A stretch of 64,000 bases of DNA from Camelimonas lactis (GTDB taxonomy: Bacteria > Pseudomonadota > Alphaproteobacteria > Rhizobiales > Beijerinckiaceae). Both the position numbers and the translations under genes were made by a program. Each line of letters begins with the position of its first letter. Position 1 is the first letter of the stretch. Shown here piece by piece: positions 55,473 to 64,000 of this stretch. The stretch is taken from NCBI RefSeq assembly GCF_004342915.1, contig NZ_SLWL01000015.1, positions 1 to 64,000 on the forward strand, read 5' to 3'. Under the pieces are notes generated by a model. The model ran no database searches. It saw only the letters and a program-made list of their open reading frames with translations, and was not told the DNA's origin.

Positions 55473-55805
55473 CATGTCGCCCCGGCTCTCCCCGCCAGTT
55501 CCGGGACAGACGCAAACATTGCTTTTCTGGCGAGCGTGAAGGACGGCCCGCCAGAAAGCGGCGCGCTGCTCCGCCCCGGGCAGGCATGGCCCCGTCATCT
55601 GCTCCGCGCCGCAGTCACCGCATGGCCACGACGCGGCCCGCTTGCCGCCGGCCCATTGCCAGAGCGGGGTTGCATCCGGCATAACAACCTCCCCCGGGAA
55701 CGCTTCCGGGTCTGCAGCATAAGGCGCAGGATGGACCCGGCCCGGTTGGGCCGGATAACCACGATCGCCTGATTGCCAGTACTTTACCCCCGGGCGAGGC
55801 CTGCA
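55473..55805 (+). other. Intergenic region upstream of rppH with inverted repeats
   Basis: 333 bp. It contains a perfect 9-bp inverted repeat TTTCTGGCG (55524-55532) and CGCCAGAAA (55549-55557), a CCCGG/CCGGG repeat near 55693-55710, and a hairpin CCGGCCC-ggtt-GGGCCGG (55737-55754) about 50 bp before rppH. Small open frames have no Shine-Dalgarno site and are not called. Confidence 0.45.
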
Positions 55806-56324
55806 ATGAACGACGACAAGCGCTTTTTGAAACTCCCCTATCGCCTGTGCGTCGGCGTCATGCTGCTCAATCGCGACAACAACGTGTTTGTTGGCAGAAG
55901 GCGCAACGAGGCGGGGCCGGAGCATGTCAACGCCGCCTATTCCTGGCAAATGCCCCAGGGCGGCATAGACGAGGGGGAGGAGCCGTACCCGGCGGCGCTG
56001 CGCGAACTTTATGAGGAAACCAGCGTTCGCTCCGTCGAGCTGGTTGCGGAAGCGCCGGACTGGTACAGCTACGACCTGCCGCAGGAGATCCTGCGCCGCT
56101 CATGGCGGGGGCGATATCGCGGCCAGAAACAGAAGTGGTTTGCCCTGCGTTTCACCGGCAACGAGACGGAGATCAACGTGCGCCATCCCGCAGGCGGCCA
56201 CAGGGCAGAGTTCAGCGAATGGCGCTGGGCCCCAATGGACAGCCTGCCAGGCCTGATCATCCCGTTCAAGCGTCCGGTTTATGAACAGGTGGTCGCCGCG
56301 TTTTCACAGCTGGCGGAAAACTGA
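55806..56324 (+). CDS. rppH: RNA pyrophosphohydrolase (Nudix)
   Basis: 172 residues. It removes pyrophosphate from 5'-triphosphate RNA, triggering decay. The Nudix box is complete: [20 protein letters not shown] followed by TSV. The length and the conserved [11 protein letters not shown] start and [10 protein letters not shown] match RppH. ATG 55806 (MNDDKRF) is preferred to the longer frame. It is convergent with the transporter gene, 13 bp apart. Confidence 0.93.
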   Translation: MNDDKRFLKLPYRLCVGVMLLNRDNNVFVGRRRNEAGPEHVNAAYSWQMPQGGIDEGEEPYPAALRELYEETSVRSVELVAEAPDWYSYDLPQEILRRSWRGRYRGQKQKWFALRFTGNETEINVRHPAGGHRAEFSEWRWAPMDSLPGLIIPFKRPVYEQVVAAFSQLAEN

Positions 56325-56337
56325 TCCGGCCTCCGCC

Positions 56338-57279
56338 TCAGCCCCGTCCCGTCAGGCGGCGCCAGATCGCCGGAAACAGCCGGCCGTCGATCACCGCCAA
56401 ACCCAGGCCAACCATCGCCATGCCAAGGAAAGCCGTGGGCGGCAGCCGTTCGCCGAGCACCATGGCCCCGAGCGCCACCGCCCACCCAGGGATCAGCAGG
56501 TTCACCAGCATCAGGTTGGTGGCCCCGGCCTCCGCCAGCACCCGGTAGAAAATGATATAGGGCAGCGCCGTGGCGATCACGCCCAGCGCCAGCACCGCGG
56601 CGACAGCCCCTGCTCCCGGCGCCGGCCGCGCCCACGGCTGGTCGACGATGAGCGCCAATGGAACAATGACAACGGCCACCATCAGCTGCTGGCCAAAGGC
56701 GGCGACCACCGGGGTCACGTCCATGCTGCGGAACACCCGGCCATAGACGGCGGAGGCCGCATAGCTGACGGTCGCTGACAGGCAGGTGACCTGGGCCAGC
56801 ACGGCGCTGTCCATGCCGGAAAGCACCCCCGGCCCCACCACCAGGGCAACGCCCAGCATGCCGGCGAGAACGCCGGTGAACCTCTGCGGCGTCAGCTTTT
56901 CGTCATCGGTCAGCAGATGCGCCATCACCGCGGTCAGCAGCGGCGTCGGCGCGTTGAGAATGGCGGCCATGCTGGAGGGAATTTGTGTCTGCGCCCACGC
57001 CACCATCATCCACGGGATCAGGTTATTGAGCGCCCCCATGATGAAGAACGCCCGCCAGACCTTCGCCTGACGCGGCAGGCGCTGCCGTCCCACCGCCACG
57101 ATGAGACCAAGCGCAAGCGCGGCCACCCCCACCCGTCCGGCCACCACGCTGAACGGCGCGAAACCCGTGAGAGCGAACTTGATAAACATGAAGCCGCCGC
57201 CCCACAGGGCGGACATCAGCAATATCAGCAGCCAGAGGCGGCCGGTCATGCCGGCGTTGGCGGAGGTTGGGCCGGTCAT
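56338..57279 (-). CDS. EamA family DMT transporter
   Basis: 313 residues with about ten transmembrane helices in two EamA repeats (first around FMFIKFALTGFAPFSVV, second around AAVYGRVFRSMDVTPVVAA). Such inner-membrane proteins export small metabolites such as amino acids or purines; the substrate is unknown. A second ATG (57249) is possible; neither has a good ribosome site. Confidence 0.88.
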   Translation of the reverse strand: MTGPTSANAGMTGRLWLLILLMSALWGGGFMFIKFALTGFAPFSVVAGRVGVAALALGLIVAVGRQRLPRQAKVWRAFFIMGALNNLIPWMMVAWAQTQIPSSMAAILNAPTPLLTAVMAHLLTDDEKLTPQRFTGVLAGMLGVALVVGPGVLSGMDSAVLAQVTCLSATVSYAASAVYGRVFRSMDVTPVVAAFGQQLMVAVVIVPLALIVDQPWARPAPGAGAVAAVLALGVIATALPYIIFYRVLAEAGATNLMLVNLLIPGWAVALGAMVLGERLPPTAFLGMAMVGLGLAVIDGRLFPAIWRRLTGRG

Positions 57280-57456
57280 GAAATCATGGCCAGAAGTGCG
57301 CGCAATGGCGCTGCTGACAAAACATCCCCACGATTGCGCGTCCTCACAGCATTAGCCTGGCCTGAAGCCGTACAGCACAAGCCCAGCTTTTTCTTTATTG
57401 CTTGCGCCGATAAACGTCCGGAAACCGAAGCAGAACCCGCTCACCGGACATATACA

Positions 57457-59313
57457 TCAACCGGCGAGTTCAAAATGCGACCCGATCGGGTTGAGGTTCG
57501 GGTTGTAAAACGGATCCCGGCGGCGGAAGTCCGGATGCGCCTCGTAGAGTTTTTCCCGATCCGCGTCGAGGCGCCTGCGCTTGGCCGGATCCATCAGATC
57601 ATCGCCCCGGCTAATCGACTCATGGTGAAACAGTCGGGCTGCCGTTGCGACAACATTGAAATATCCCGCTTCGTAAAGCCGGAGACAAAGATCAATATCG
57701 TTATAGGCGACCGGAAAGTCCTCGTTGAAGCCGCCGATCTCGTCGAACTTCGTCCGCGACATCATCAGACAGGCGCCTGTAACCGCAAGCCAGTTATACT
57801 CCAGCAGGTTGCGCAGGAAGTAGCCCGGCCTGTCGGCGCGTTCATGCAACAGCGCGTGGACTGGCCCGACCGCCGAATTGATCACGCCCACATGCTGCAC
57901 GCCGCCCGTCTGCGGGTACAACAATTTGGCGCCAACCGCGCCAATGTGCGGCAGTTGCGCGAAACCGGCCATGCGCTCCAGCCAGTCAGGAGTGATGACC
58001 TCGGTGTCGTCATTGAGGAACAGCAACAATTCGCCATCGGAATGGCGCGCGCCAATATTGTTCAGTTCCGAATAGTTGAAGGGCGCGTCGTGGCGGATAA
58101 CCTTCACGCCCCTGCGCCGCTCCTCTTCCAGCATCCCCAGGGTGGCGGCGTCTGTCGATCCATTATCCAGCACCACAATCTGAAAATTCTGGTAACTGGA
58201 CTTCGCCCGGATGGACTCCAGACACACGCCGAGCACCCGGCCGTTGTTCTTGCTGGGAATGATAATGGATATCAGCGGCGCGCCCTGCATATGCGGACGC
58301 ACGCGGAAAAAGCCCCGCGCTTCCTGCACCGGCTCCAGCTCGCCGGATATGCCGCGCCGCGCCAGCGCGTCCTGCCGCGCCCGTTTGCCGGCTTCGATCG
58401 CATAGGGCTTGGCGTCCTGATCTCCGGCGGCCGAGCCTGGATTGACGCGCCAGTGATACAGCACCCGGGGAATATGCACGATGCGCCGGGCCTTTTCGGC
58501 GATCCGCAGCACCAGATCCCAGTCCTGACTGCCGTCGAACCCAGACCGCAACAGCCCCGTCTCATCCACCAGGCTCCTGCGCACGCAACTGACGTGGCAG
58601 GTGTACATGATGCTCATCAGCGTATCGGGCGACCAGTCCGGCTTGAAGAACGGCTCGAAATGCCGGCCGCGCGGCGAGAGCTTGTCCTCGTCGCTATACA
58701 GATAGTCCGCGCCCGTATCGTGGATCGCCCGCGCCAGTTCATACAGGCAGTCCACTGTCAGTTCGTCGTCGTGATCGAGAAAAACGATGTAATCGCCCGT
58801 CGCCGCGGCGATGGCGCGGTTGGTGGCGACGGAAATACCGCCGTTCTGTTCCGTGAACAGCACCTGGATGCGGGGATCGGCGATCTGCGCCAACGCCGCG
58901 CGCGTTTCCGGCGCCGGGCTGGCGTCGTCGGCGAGGATCAACTGCCAGTGCGGATACCACTGCGCCTGCACGGAACGGATCATCGCCTCCAGCAGGGCCG
59001 GCGGCGTATTCCACGTGGGAGTGACGATCGAGAAGCGAATATGGAAACCAGGCTTCGCCAGAACATCCGCCAGATCGGCGGGCCGCGCCGGCGCGATATA
59101 ACGGTAGGCTCCGCCGCCGGCGCCAAGCAGCCGGCGGACCAGCGCGCTGTCGGCGATATAGGGCGCCAGGCGCCGACGCAGCCAGTGGCGCGCCCGCGAT
59201 GGCAACACGGCTTTGGCAAAAGCCCGGAGACGGTTGTCAGGACGAGCCAGATGTGCGGCCTTCCGCCCGGCGGTTTCGCCATCGCCCGGCGTTGCGCCGT
59301 TCCCTGCTGTCAT
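57457..59313 (-). CDS. Two-domain family 2 glycosyltransferase
   Basis: 618 residues from ATG 59313; a TTG-initiated frame reaches 59361. Two GT-A domains follow one another. The first begins near residue 94 (FSIVTPTWNTPP) and has nucleotide/metal motifs DDAS and LDHDDELT. The second begins near 350 (LISIIIPSKNNGR) with LDNGSTD, NDDTEV and the catalytic-base region AYNDIDLCLRL. This layout is typical of cell-surface polysaccharide or O-antigen transferases; sugar and acceptor are unknown. It is a single gene not in a polysaccharide cluster, which is unusual for this type. Confidence 0.85.
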   Translation of the reverse strand: MTAGNGATPGDGETAGRKAAHLARPDNRLRAFAKAVLPSRARHWLRRRLAPYIADSALVRRLLGAGGGAYRYIAPARPADLADVLAKPGFHIRFSIVTPTWNTPPALLEAMIRSVQAQWYPHWQLILADDASPAPETRAALAQIADPRIQVLFTEQNGGISVATNRAIAAATGDYIVFLDHDDELTVDCLYELARAIHDTGADYLYSDEDKLSPRGRHFEPFFKPDWSPDTLMSIMYTCHVSCVRRSLVDETGLLRSGFDGSQDWDLVLRIAEKARRIVHIPRVLYHWRVNPGSAAGDQDAKPYAIEAGKRARQDALARRGISGELEPVQEARGFFRVRPHMQGAPLISIIIPSKNNGRVLGVCLESIRAKSSYQNFQIVVLDNGSTDAATLGMLEEERRRGVKVIRHDAPFNYSELNNIGARHSDGELLLFLNDDTEVITPDWLERMAGFAQLPHIGAVGAKLLYPQTGGVQHVGVINSAVGPVHALLHERADRPGYFLRNLLEYNWLAVTGACLMMSRTKFDEIGGFNEDFPVAYNDIDLCLRLYEAGYFNVVATAARLFHHESISRGDDLMDPAKRRRLDADREKLYEAHPDFRRRDPFYNPNLNPIGSHFELAG

Positions 59314-59539
59314 GGTGGCGATGCTCTCCCAGGAACCGGTTTCCGGCAAGGCGGCCCGCAATGGAGAATCCGCCGTCGACCGACACGCGCCCGCAACTCC
59401 GGCTGCCCCGAAGCACGTGCACCGACTGGAACTGCTCTAACCTGAGCGTTCGCATCATGCAAACGGCGGCTGACAGCCTGCTGGCCTGACGGCGGGGCTG
59501 GCCCGCCGTCAGGCGCTTTACGCCCTCATCACGCCTGGA

Positions 59540-60916
59540 TCAGGGTTTCTGCTTCATCAGATGCGCCGCCATGGCGGCGAAGGCCGGCAGGGTCAGGGGA
59601 TCGTTGGCGGCGTTGGCGGCGATGGGATGGGAAGCGAAGCGGACGATCACCATCTTCGCCGCCGGATCCACATAAATCGACTGGCCATGGATGCCGCGCG
59701 CCATGAAGGCCTTGTTGGCGTTATCGGTCACCCACCACATGTCGCGATAGGACCAGCCGGGCAGCGTCTTGTAGCCGGCCGCCGCGAAAGCTTCGCGGTC
59801 GCCGCCGTTGCGGATATCCGCGACGACGCTGGCCGGAATCACCTGGCGATCGCCAATCTTGCCGTCGTTGCGCATCAGTTCGCCGAAACGGGCCATGTCG
59901 CGCAGGGTGGCGTTCAGGCCGCCGCCGCCAGACTCATCGCCGGCCGGGTCCATCAGGAAATAGGCGTCGTCATCGGCGCCCATCGGCTCCCAGATCTGCT
60001 CGCGCAGCAATTCCGCCAGCGACTTGCCGCCGGCGCGCCGCACGATCCACGCCAGCACCTCCGCATTGCTGGTCTTGTAGGCGAAGTCCTTGCCGTGCGG
60101 CCCTTCCTTGGGTAACGCCGCAAGGAATTCGGCGAAATTGTCCGGCCCCTTGTAACCGGGGGGGCGCGGCAGGATGCCGCCGGCCCGGGCGTAGTCCCAG
60201 ATGCTCGACGTCGGATCGGCGTAATTCTCGGTGTATTTGACGCCGATGCGCATATCCATGACGTCGCGCACCGTGGCGTCGCCATAGGCTGAATCCTTCA
60301 ACTCTGGCACATATTTGGTGACAGGCGCCTGCGGGTCGAGCTTGCCTTGCGCCGCCAGCATGGCCGCCAGCGTGCCGACGAATGATTTGGTGACCGACAT
60401 GGCCTGGTGCGGCCGGTGCGGCGCGGCGGCGCCGAAGTAGCGCTCGTAAATCACCTTGCCGTCATGCATCACCAGAATGCTGTCGGTGTAGGTGTTCGCC
60501 AGCATCTCCTTCCACGTCATGTCGGCGCCGGTCATGGTCCTGAACGCCAGGCCGTCCAGTTCGGCCGGCTGCGACGGCAGTTGGGAAGGCGTTTCCGCAT
60601 GGCGCACGCCGCGCGTCGGCAGCAGCTCGCGCATATGATTGAACGACCAGCGGATCTGCGGGAATTTCAGCATGCTGCCGTCGGAAGCGCGGATCGTCTT
60701 GTCCTTCGGCGGCGGCGAGCCCTGCATCCAGCCGAGCTTCACCGGATCGGTCGTCGCCGGGTCCGGCAGGGCAGGCCCGCCCTGGGCGCCAGCGGCATGG
60801 CTCCAGACGGCGGCAAGGGCGACCGTTCCCAGCGCCAGCGCTCTCATGACGGCGCGAGGTCGCGCCGCCGCCCTGGCGAACGAATTTTCCGGATCGTGCT
60901 TCCCGGCTTCAATCAT
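59540..60916 (-). CDS. Serine hydrolase, beta-lactamase class C-like
   Basis: 458 residues. An exported protein: a signal segment (VMRALALGTVALAAVW) near residues 22-40 is followed by the serine-hydrolase domain with SxxK in MSVTKSF and the Y-x-x-S-N element YKTSNAEVL. It belongs to the penicillin-binding/class C-like esterase group (EstB, 6-aminohexanoate-dimer hydrolase-like); beta-lactamase activity is not implied. ATG 60916 is chosen because GGAGG is 8 bp upstream; ATG 60922 is only 2 bp from that site. The N-terminal 20 residues are polar and may precede the true signal. Confidence 0.85.
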   Translation of the reverse strand: MIEAGKHDPENSFARAAARPRAVMRALALGTVALAAVWSHAAGAQGGPALPDPATTDPVKLGWMQGSPPPKDKTIRASDGSMLKFPQIRWSFNHMRELLPTRGVRHAETPSQLPSQPAELDGLAFRTMTGADMTWKEMLANTYTDSILVMHDGKVIYERYFGAAAPHRPHQAMSVTKSFVGTLAAMLAAQGKLDPQAPVTKYVPELKDSAYGDATVRDVMDMRIGVKYTENYADPTSSIWDYARAGGILPRPPGYKGPDNFAEFLAALPKEGPHGKDFAYKTSNAEVLAWIVRRAGGKSLAELLREQIWEPMGADDDAYFLMDPAGDESGGGGLNATLRDMARFGELMRNDGKIGDRQVIPASVVADIRNGGDREAFAAAGYKTLPGWSYRDMWWVTDNANKAFMARGIHGQSIYVDPAAKMVIVRFASHPIAANAANDPLTLPAFAAMAAHLMKQKP

Positions 60917-61076
60917 ACTCATGTCCTCCCTGCTCCGACGCGCCCCGCGGGCCGGCGCGGATATCATCTGATGCGCCCGGCGCCGAATACTCGCTGAGGA
61001 TAGATGATTTTTGCGGCCCGTGGCCATACCACTAATGGCCATGAAGTAATCTGCTGGTGAAGCGTCGGAATTCGCC

Positions 61077-61095
61077 AAAAAAAACGGCGTCGCCG
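61077..61095 (-). terminator. Weak intrinsic terminator after the GNAT gene
   Basis: On the minus strand a short CGGC-gac-GCCG hairpin is followed by eight T residues (plus-strand A-run 61077-61084). It lies about 100 bp after the GNAT stop and would close the cobW operon. The stem is short. Confidence 0.4.
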
Positions 61096-61196
61096 CGCAT
61101 CCGCCAACATCACCGCGTCCTGCCGAAGCTGGCTCAGGCGAATCGCCCCTCCCTGTTCAACAAGTTGGATTTGCCGATCACCATCGCCAGAGCGAT

Positions 61197-61871
61197 TCAT
61201 GCAGCGCCGGGATGGCCCTGGCGCAGCGACGTCCGTTGCCGTCCCGCGCCGTCGAAATTCTCCGGCGCCAGCCAGGCGGCGAACATGCGCTCACATGCCG
61301 GCCATTCATGATCGAGCATGGCGAACCAGGCGGTGTCGCGGTTGCGGCCCTTGCGAGCCATATGCTGGCGAAACAGGCCCTCGTACTGGAAACCGAAGCG
61401 CCCGGCCGCCCGGCGCGACGGGGCGTTGTCATTGTCGCACTTCCATTCCACCCGGCGGTAGCCGGCGGCGAACAGTTGGCGCAGCAAAAGGAACACCGCC
61501 TCCGTCGCCTCGCGCGTTCTCTGCAGGCCCGGCGCGAACGCCACATAACCGATTTCAGCCACGCCATCGGCGGGCCGGATTTCCATGATGGTCAGAAAAC
61601 CGCCCGCCCGGCCTGAAAGCCGCTCCACAACGGCGTAGGGCAATATGCCAGGGCGCGCCGCCACGTCGGCGACGATGGCGCGCAGGCCGGCGTCATCGGC
61701 TGGGGCCAGGGGCGGCAGCCAGGTCCAGACCGCCTCGGCGCCGCGAAACGCCGCCGCCAGATCATCGCCGTGCCGCTGGAGATCAAGCGGCTCCAGCCGC
61801 GTCCATTGCCCTCCCAGCGCCTGGCGCGGGGGAAACGGCGGCGCCGTCCAGTCCGCCGGCAGATCAACCAT
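61197..61871 (-). CDS. GNAT family N-acetyltransferase (RimJ/RimL-like)
   Basis: 224 residues with the Acetyltransf_3-type GNAT fold: VAEIGYVAFAPGLQRT (acetyl-CoA pyrophosphate loop region), EAVFLLLRQLF, and WKCDNDNAPSRRAAGRFGF. Proteins like RimL acetylate N-terminal amino groups or small molecules; the substrate is unknown. ATG 61871 follows GGGAGG. It is the last gene of a four-gene operon, 14 bp after the small Cys-motif gene. Confidence 0.87.
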   Translation of the reverse strand: MVDLPADWTAPPFPPRQALGGQWTRLEPLDLQRHGDDLAAAFRGAEAVWTWLPPLAPADDAGLRAIVADVAARPGILPYAVVERLSGRAGGFLTIMEIRPADGVAEIGYVAFAPGLQRTREATEAVFLLLRQLFAAGYRRVEWKCDNDNAPSRRAAGRFGFQYEGLFRQHMARKGRNRDTAWFAMLDHEWPACERMFAAWLAPENFDGAGRQRTSLRQGHPGAA

Positions 61872-61885
61872 CCCCGCCTCCCTTT

Positions 61886-62155
61886 TCACACGCTGTCCGC
61901 GACAGCCTGAAGAACGTCCTGTTCTGTCACCTCCGCCATCGGGCGGGCGATCTTCAGCGCCCGGGTTTTCGCGCCCGGCGCCATCACCAGGATCACCGTC
62001 TCCGTCCCCGGGCAGGAGGGATCGCGACAGATGATCTCGTTCACCGAAAACCGCGTTTCGGGAGCGTCGCCGCAAACCGTCGCCGCCCACGCGCGGATGC
62101 GATCGCTCACGGCGCGATCCGCCGCCGGCTTCCTGCTGAACCACGACATGGCCAT
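61886..62155 (-). CDS. Small protein with C-x4-C motif in cobW operon
   Basis: 89 residues, no signal peptide. A conserved-looking core reads IICRDPSCPGTETVILVM (C43 and C48), followed by a basic segment and VTEQDVLQAV at the end. The two cysteines in a CxDPxCPG loop could bind a metal or form a disulfide. Family not assigned. It sits 12 bp after the WD40 gene and 14 bp before the GNAT gene, so coexpression with the CobW GTPase is clear. ATG 62149 is an alternative start. Confidence 0.72.
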   Translation of the reverse strand: MAMSWFSRKPAADRAVSDRIRAWAATVCGDAPETRFSVNEIICRDPSCPGTETVILVMAPGAKTRALKIARPMAEVTEQDVLQAVADSV

Positions 62156-62167
62156 GGCGACGCCCGA

Positions 62168-63193
62168 TCAAACCGGCAGGGTCAGCAGGCCGCCGGCGCC
62201 ATCGGCGGTTCCAAACACCATCCGCTTGCCTTTGGCGTCCCAGGCCATCGCCGTCACCGGGCCGCCGGGGGCCGGCATGCGCGCCATCAGTTCGGAATTG
62301 TCAGTCAGCCGCACCAGCATCACCGCGCCGTCATCGTAGCCAATCGCGATGATCAGCGCCCGTGGATGAAAGGCGACCTGGGTCACCTTCGCAGGGCGCA
62401 CGCCGCATTCGCGCGGCGCCTTGCCCATGGGACCGTCCTTGGCCTCGAACGGCCAGATGATGGCGGCGTCAGCGCCGGACGACGCCATCCACAGTCCGTC
62501 ATTTGACCAGGACAGGGAGCGCGGCTTGGCCGGATAACCGGACATGCGCATGTCCTTTTTGTCGGCGAGCCGCCAGCCATGCAGCATGTTCTCCTGCATG
62601 GAGGTGATGAAGAAGCGGCCGTCCGGCGAGAAGCTGGCGTCGAGGTGCGAGCCTTTCCAGAATAGCGCCTCCGGCGCAGCGTCCGTGTTGGGGAACCACA
62701 GGCTGGCGCCGTTGTAATGGGCAAGGCCAAGCCGGTAGCCTTTTGGCGCGAAGGCGATGCCGCGCACGCTTGAGGGCGCCTCCATCCGGCGCACGTTCCC
62801 TTTGGCGTCGCGCGCCGCCACCTGCTTGCCGCAGCTCCAGGCGATGGCCCCGCCGCTGGCGGCCACCGCGTCGATCCAGCGACCCTTCTCATCGGAAATG
62901 GCGCGGGTTTCGCCATTCACATGCGTGACGACGACGCGCCCGTCGTCTCCACCGGTGACAAACTGGTCGCCGGCGCCAACGGCGGCCAGCACCGCGCCGC
63001 CGGGGTGGACGTCGACGCGCCGCTCGCCAGCGGCGTCACACAGCAGCACGCAGCCATCGCCGAGGGCCAGCATCGCCATATCGCCGGCGAAGGCGGCGCC
63101 GGTCACATGCGCGCCCGCATCGAGCGGCCGCACATGGTCGAGCAGGGAAGTCACGGCGCCAGTGGCCGTGGCGTTCGGGGCGGCAGAGGTCAT
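62168..63193 (-). CDS. WD40 repeat protein of the cobW operon
   Basis: 341 residues. Several WD40-like blades can be read (FAGDMAMLALGDG, VTGGDDGRVVV, SFSPDGRFFITSM, SWSNDGLWMASSGAD, AFHPRALIIAIGYDDG), making a seven-bladed propeller likely. No signal peptide was seen, so a cytoplasmic scaffold is expected. ATG 63193 is used; a TTG six codons upstream is possible. It begins 14 bp after the cobW stop. Pairing of a cobW gene with a WD40 gene seems recurrent in this order (recollection, not checked). Confidence 0.82.
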   Translation of the reverse strand: MTSAAPNATATGAVTSLLDHVRPLDAGAHVTGAAFAGDMAMLALGDGCVLLCDAAGERRVDVHPGGAVLAAVGAGDQFVTGGDDGRVVVTHVNGETRAISDEKGRWIDAVAASGGAIAWSCGKQVAARDAKGNVRRMEAPSSVRGIAFAPKGYRLGLAHYNGASLWFPNTDAAPEALFWKGSHLDASFSPDGRFFITSMQENMLHGWRLADKKDMRMSGYPAKPRSLSWSNDGLWMASSGADAAIIWPFEAKDGPMGKAPRECGVRPAKVTQVAFHPRALIIAIGYDDGAVMLVRLTDNSELMARMPAPGGPVTAMAWDAKGKRMVFGTADGAGGLLTLPV

Positions 63194-63207
63194 GGCGTCA
63201 CCAACAA

Positions 63208-64000
63208 TCAAACGGCGCAGGCGCGGAACGCCTTTTCAATGGCTTCCCGATCCAGATCACGACCGATCATCACGATCTTCGACGTGCGCTTCTCATCCGG
63301 GCGCCAGTCGCGCTGCAAATCGCCATCCAGCATCATGTGCACGCCCTGGAAGACGAAGCGTTTCGGCTCGCCGCGGAAGGCCAGGATGCCCTTGGAGCGC
63401 AACAGGTTGGCGCCCTCGCGCTGGGCGTAATCATTGAGCCAGGGCAGGAATTTGTCCGGATCGACGTCGCCGTCCACGGTCACCGCCACGGACTGGATGT
63501 CGCTGTCGTGGTGGGCGTGATGGCCCTCCTCCAGGAAATCCGGCTCCAGCTCCATGATGCGGTCGAGATCAAAGGCGTTGCGGCCGAGCACGTCGTCGAT
63601 GGCGACTTTTGCGTTCTGCGTGCGGTGCAGCCGGGCGTAAGGATTGATGGCGCGCACCTGCGCCTCCACCCCGGCCAGCTCCTCGGGCGTCACCAGATCG
63701 GTCTTGTTGAGGATCAGCACGTCGGCGAAGGCAATCTGGTTATGCGCTTCCGGCGCGTCCTTCAGGCGCTGGGTCAGCCATTTGGCGTCCACCACCGTCA
63801 CCACCGCGTCAAGACGGGTGCGTTCCTGCACGTCCTGGTCCATGAAGAAGGTCTGCGCCACCGGGGCGGGATCGGCCAAGCCGGTGGTTTCGACGATGAT
63901 GCCGTCGAAGCCGCCCTTGCGCTTCATCAGCCCGTCGATGATGCGGATCAGGTCGCCGCGCACGGTGCAGCAGACGCAGCCGTTGTTCATCTCGAACACT
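63208..64000 (-). CDS. CobW/COG0523 family GTPase (5' end outside window)
   Basis: The last roughly 264 codons; the N terminus with the Walker A motif lies beyond the right edge. Seen are the metal-binding CxCC motif in NGCVCCTVRGDL, the G-domain segments ETTGLADPAPV and LNKTDL (NKxD), a His-rich stretch EEGHHAHHDSD, and the C-terminal CobW domain (KGILAFRGEPKRFVFQGVHMM). COG0523 proteins insert or deliver metals (zinc, cobalt) with GTP hydrolysis. It is the first visible gene of the cobW-WD40-small protein-GNAT operon. No Zur box can be seen because the promoter is outside. Confidence 0.9.
   Translation of the reverse strand, partial: VFEMNNGCVCCTVRGDLIRIIDGLMKRKGGFDGIIVETTGLADPAPVAQTFFMDQDVQERTRLDAVVTVVDAKWLTQRLKDAPEAHNQIAFADVLILNKTDLVTPEELAGVEAQVRAINPYARLHRTQNAKVAIDDVLGRNAFDLDRIMELEPDFLEEGHHAHHDSDIQSVAVTVDGDVDPDKFLPWLNDYAQREGANLLRSKGILAFRGEPKRFVFQGVHMMLDGDLQRDWRPDEKRTSKIVMIGRDLDREAIEKAFRACAV

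Noticed and set aside
56917-59445. 842-codon plus-strand open frame
   Set aside because: Antisense to the transporter and glycosyltransferase genes, both with clear domain motifs.
59540-60916. Antibiotic-resistance beta-lactamase
   Set aside because: The class C-like fold is shared by esterases; nothing in the sequence shows lactam specificity.

Overview
The window is about 64 kb of very GC-rich chromosome from an alphaproteobacterium, most likely order Hyphomicrobiales (Rhizobiales). The evidence is gene content and order: irr (Fur family, with a heme-binding GCPxH motif) divergent from fabA-fabB; trpF-trpB-trpA followed by accD and folC; addB-addA-trxA; a TsaE/AmgK fusion next to murU; a DivL-type kinase next to ahcY; and proB-proA-nadD-rsfS-rlmH-envC-ctpA-rppH. 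The genus cannot be fixed from the sequence. No insertion sequence, prophage, CRISPR array or tRNA gene was seen, so this is mainly core chromosome with a few accessory genes.

Layout. 1-250: promoter and boxA leader of a ribosomal RNA operon that reads leftward out of the window. 0.6-15 kb: mixed genes, mostly on the minus strand between 6.6 and 11.9 kb: an M23 peptidase, GluQRS, an AlkA-like DNA glycosylase with an unusual C-terminal extension, an esterase, an aldolase/HAD pair, a small lipoprotein, a PhoN-type phosphatase, ComM, a VOC protein, an SDR dehydrogenase, a class I amidotransferase and an SMP-30 protein. 15-30 kb: a plus-strand core block of ahcY, divL, tsaE-amgK, murU, addB, addA and trxA, joining methyl-cycle recycling, cell-cycle control, tRNA t6A modification with peptidoglycan recycling, and double-strand-break repair. 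30-40 kb: a minus-strand block of folate, fatty-acid and tryptophan genes (folC, accD, trpA, trpB, trpF, fabI, fabB, fabA), with a candidate structured small RNA between trpF and fabI. 40-47 kb: irr and envelope or redox proteins. 47-56 kb: proline synthesis, NAD synthesis, ribosome factors, and the envC-ctpA envelope pair. 56-64 kb: rppH, a DMT transporter, a two-domain glycosyltransferase, a serine hydrolase and a tight four-gene minus-strand operon led by a CobW GTPase cut by the window edge.

The parts most worth a second look are: (i) the structured RNA locus at about 36.45-36.61 kb, with its own promoter-like sequence and a strong terminator; (ii) the HhH-GPD glycosylase with a HEAT-like C-terminal half; (iii) a perfect 16-bp palindrome upstream of ahcY; (iv) several short tandem repeats in 5' or 3' regions (22-bp at 6.5 kb, 7-bp at 40.1 kb, 13-bp at 52.5 kb). 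Several starts are non-ATG codons (GTG or TTG) chosen because a good Shine-Dalgarno sequence sits in front of them; these include the HAD hydrolase, the SDR dehydrogenase, trpB and rlmH.
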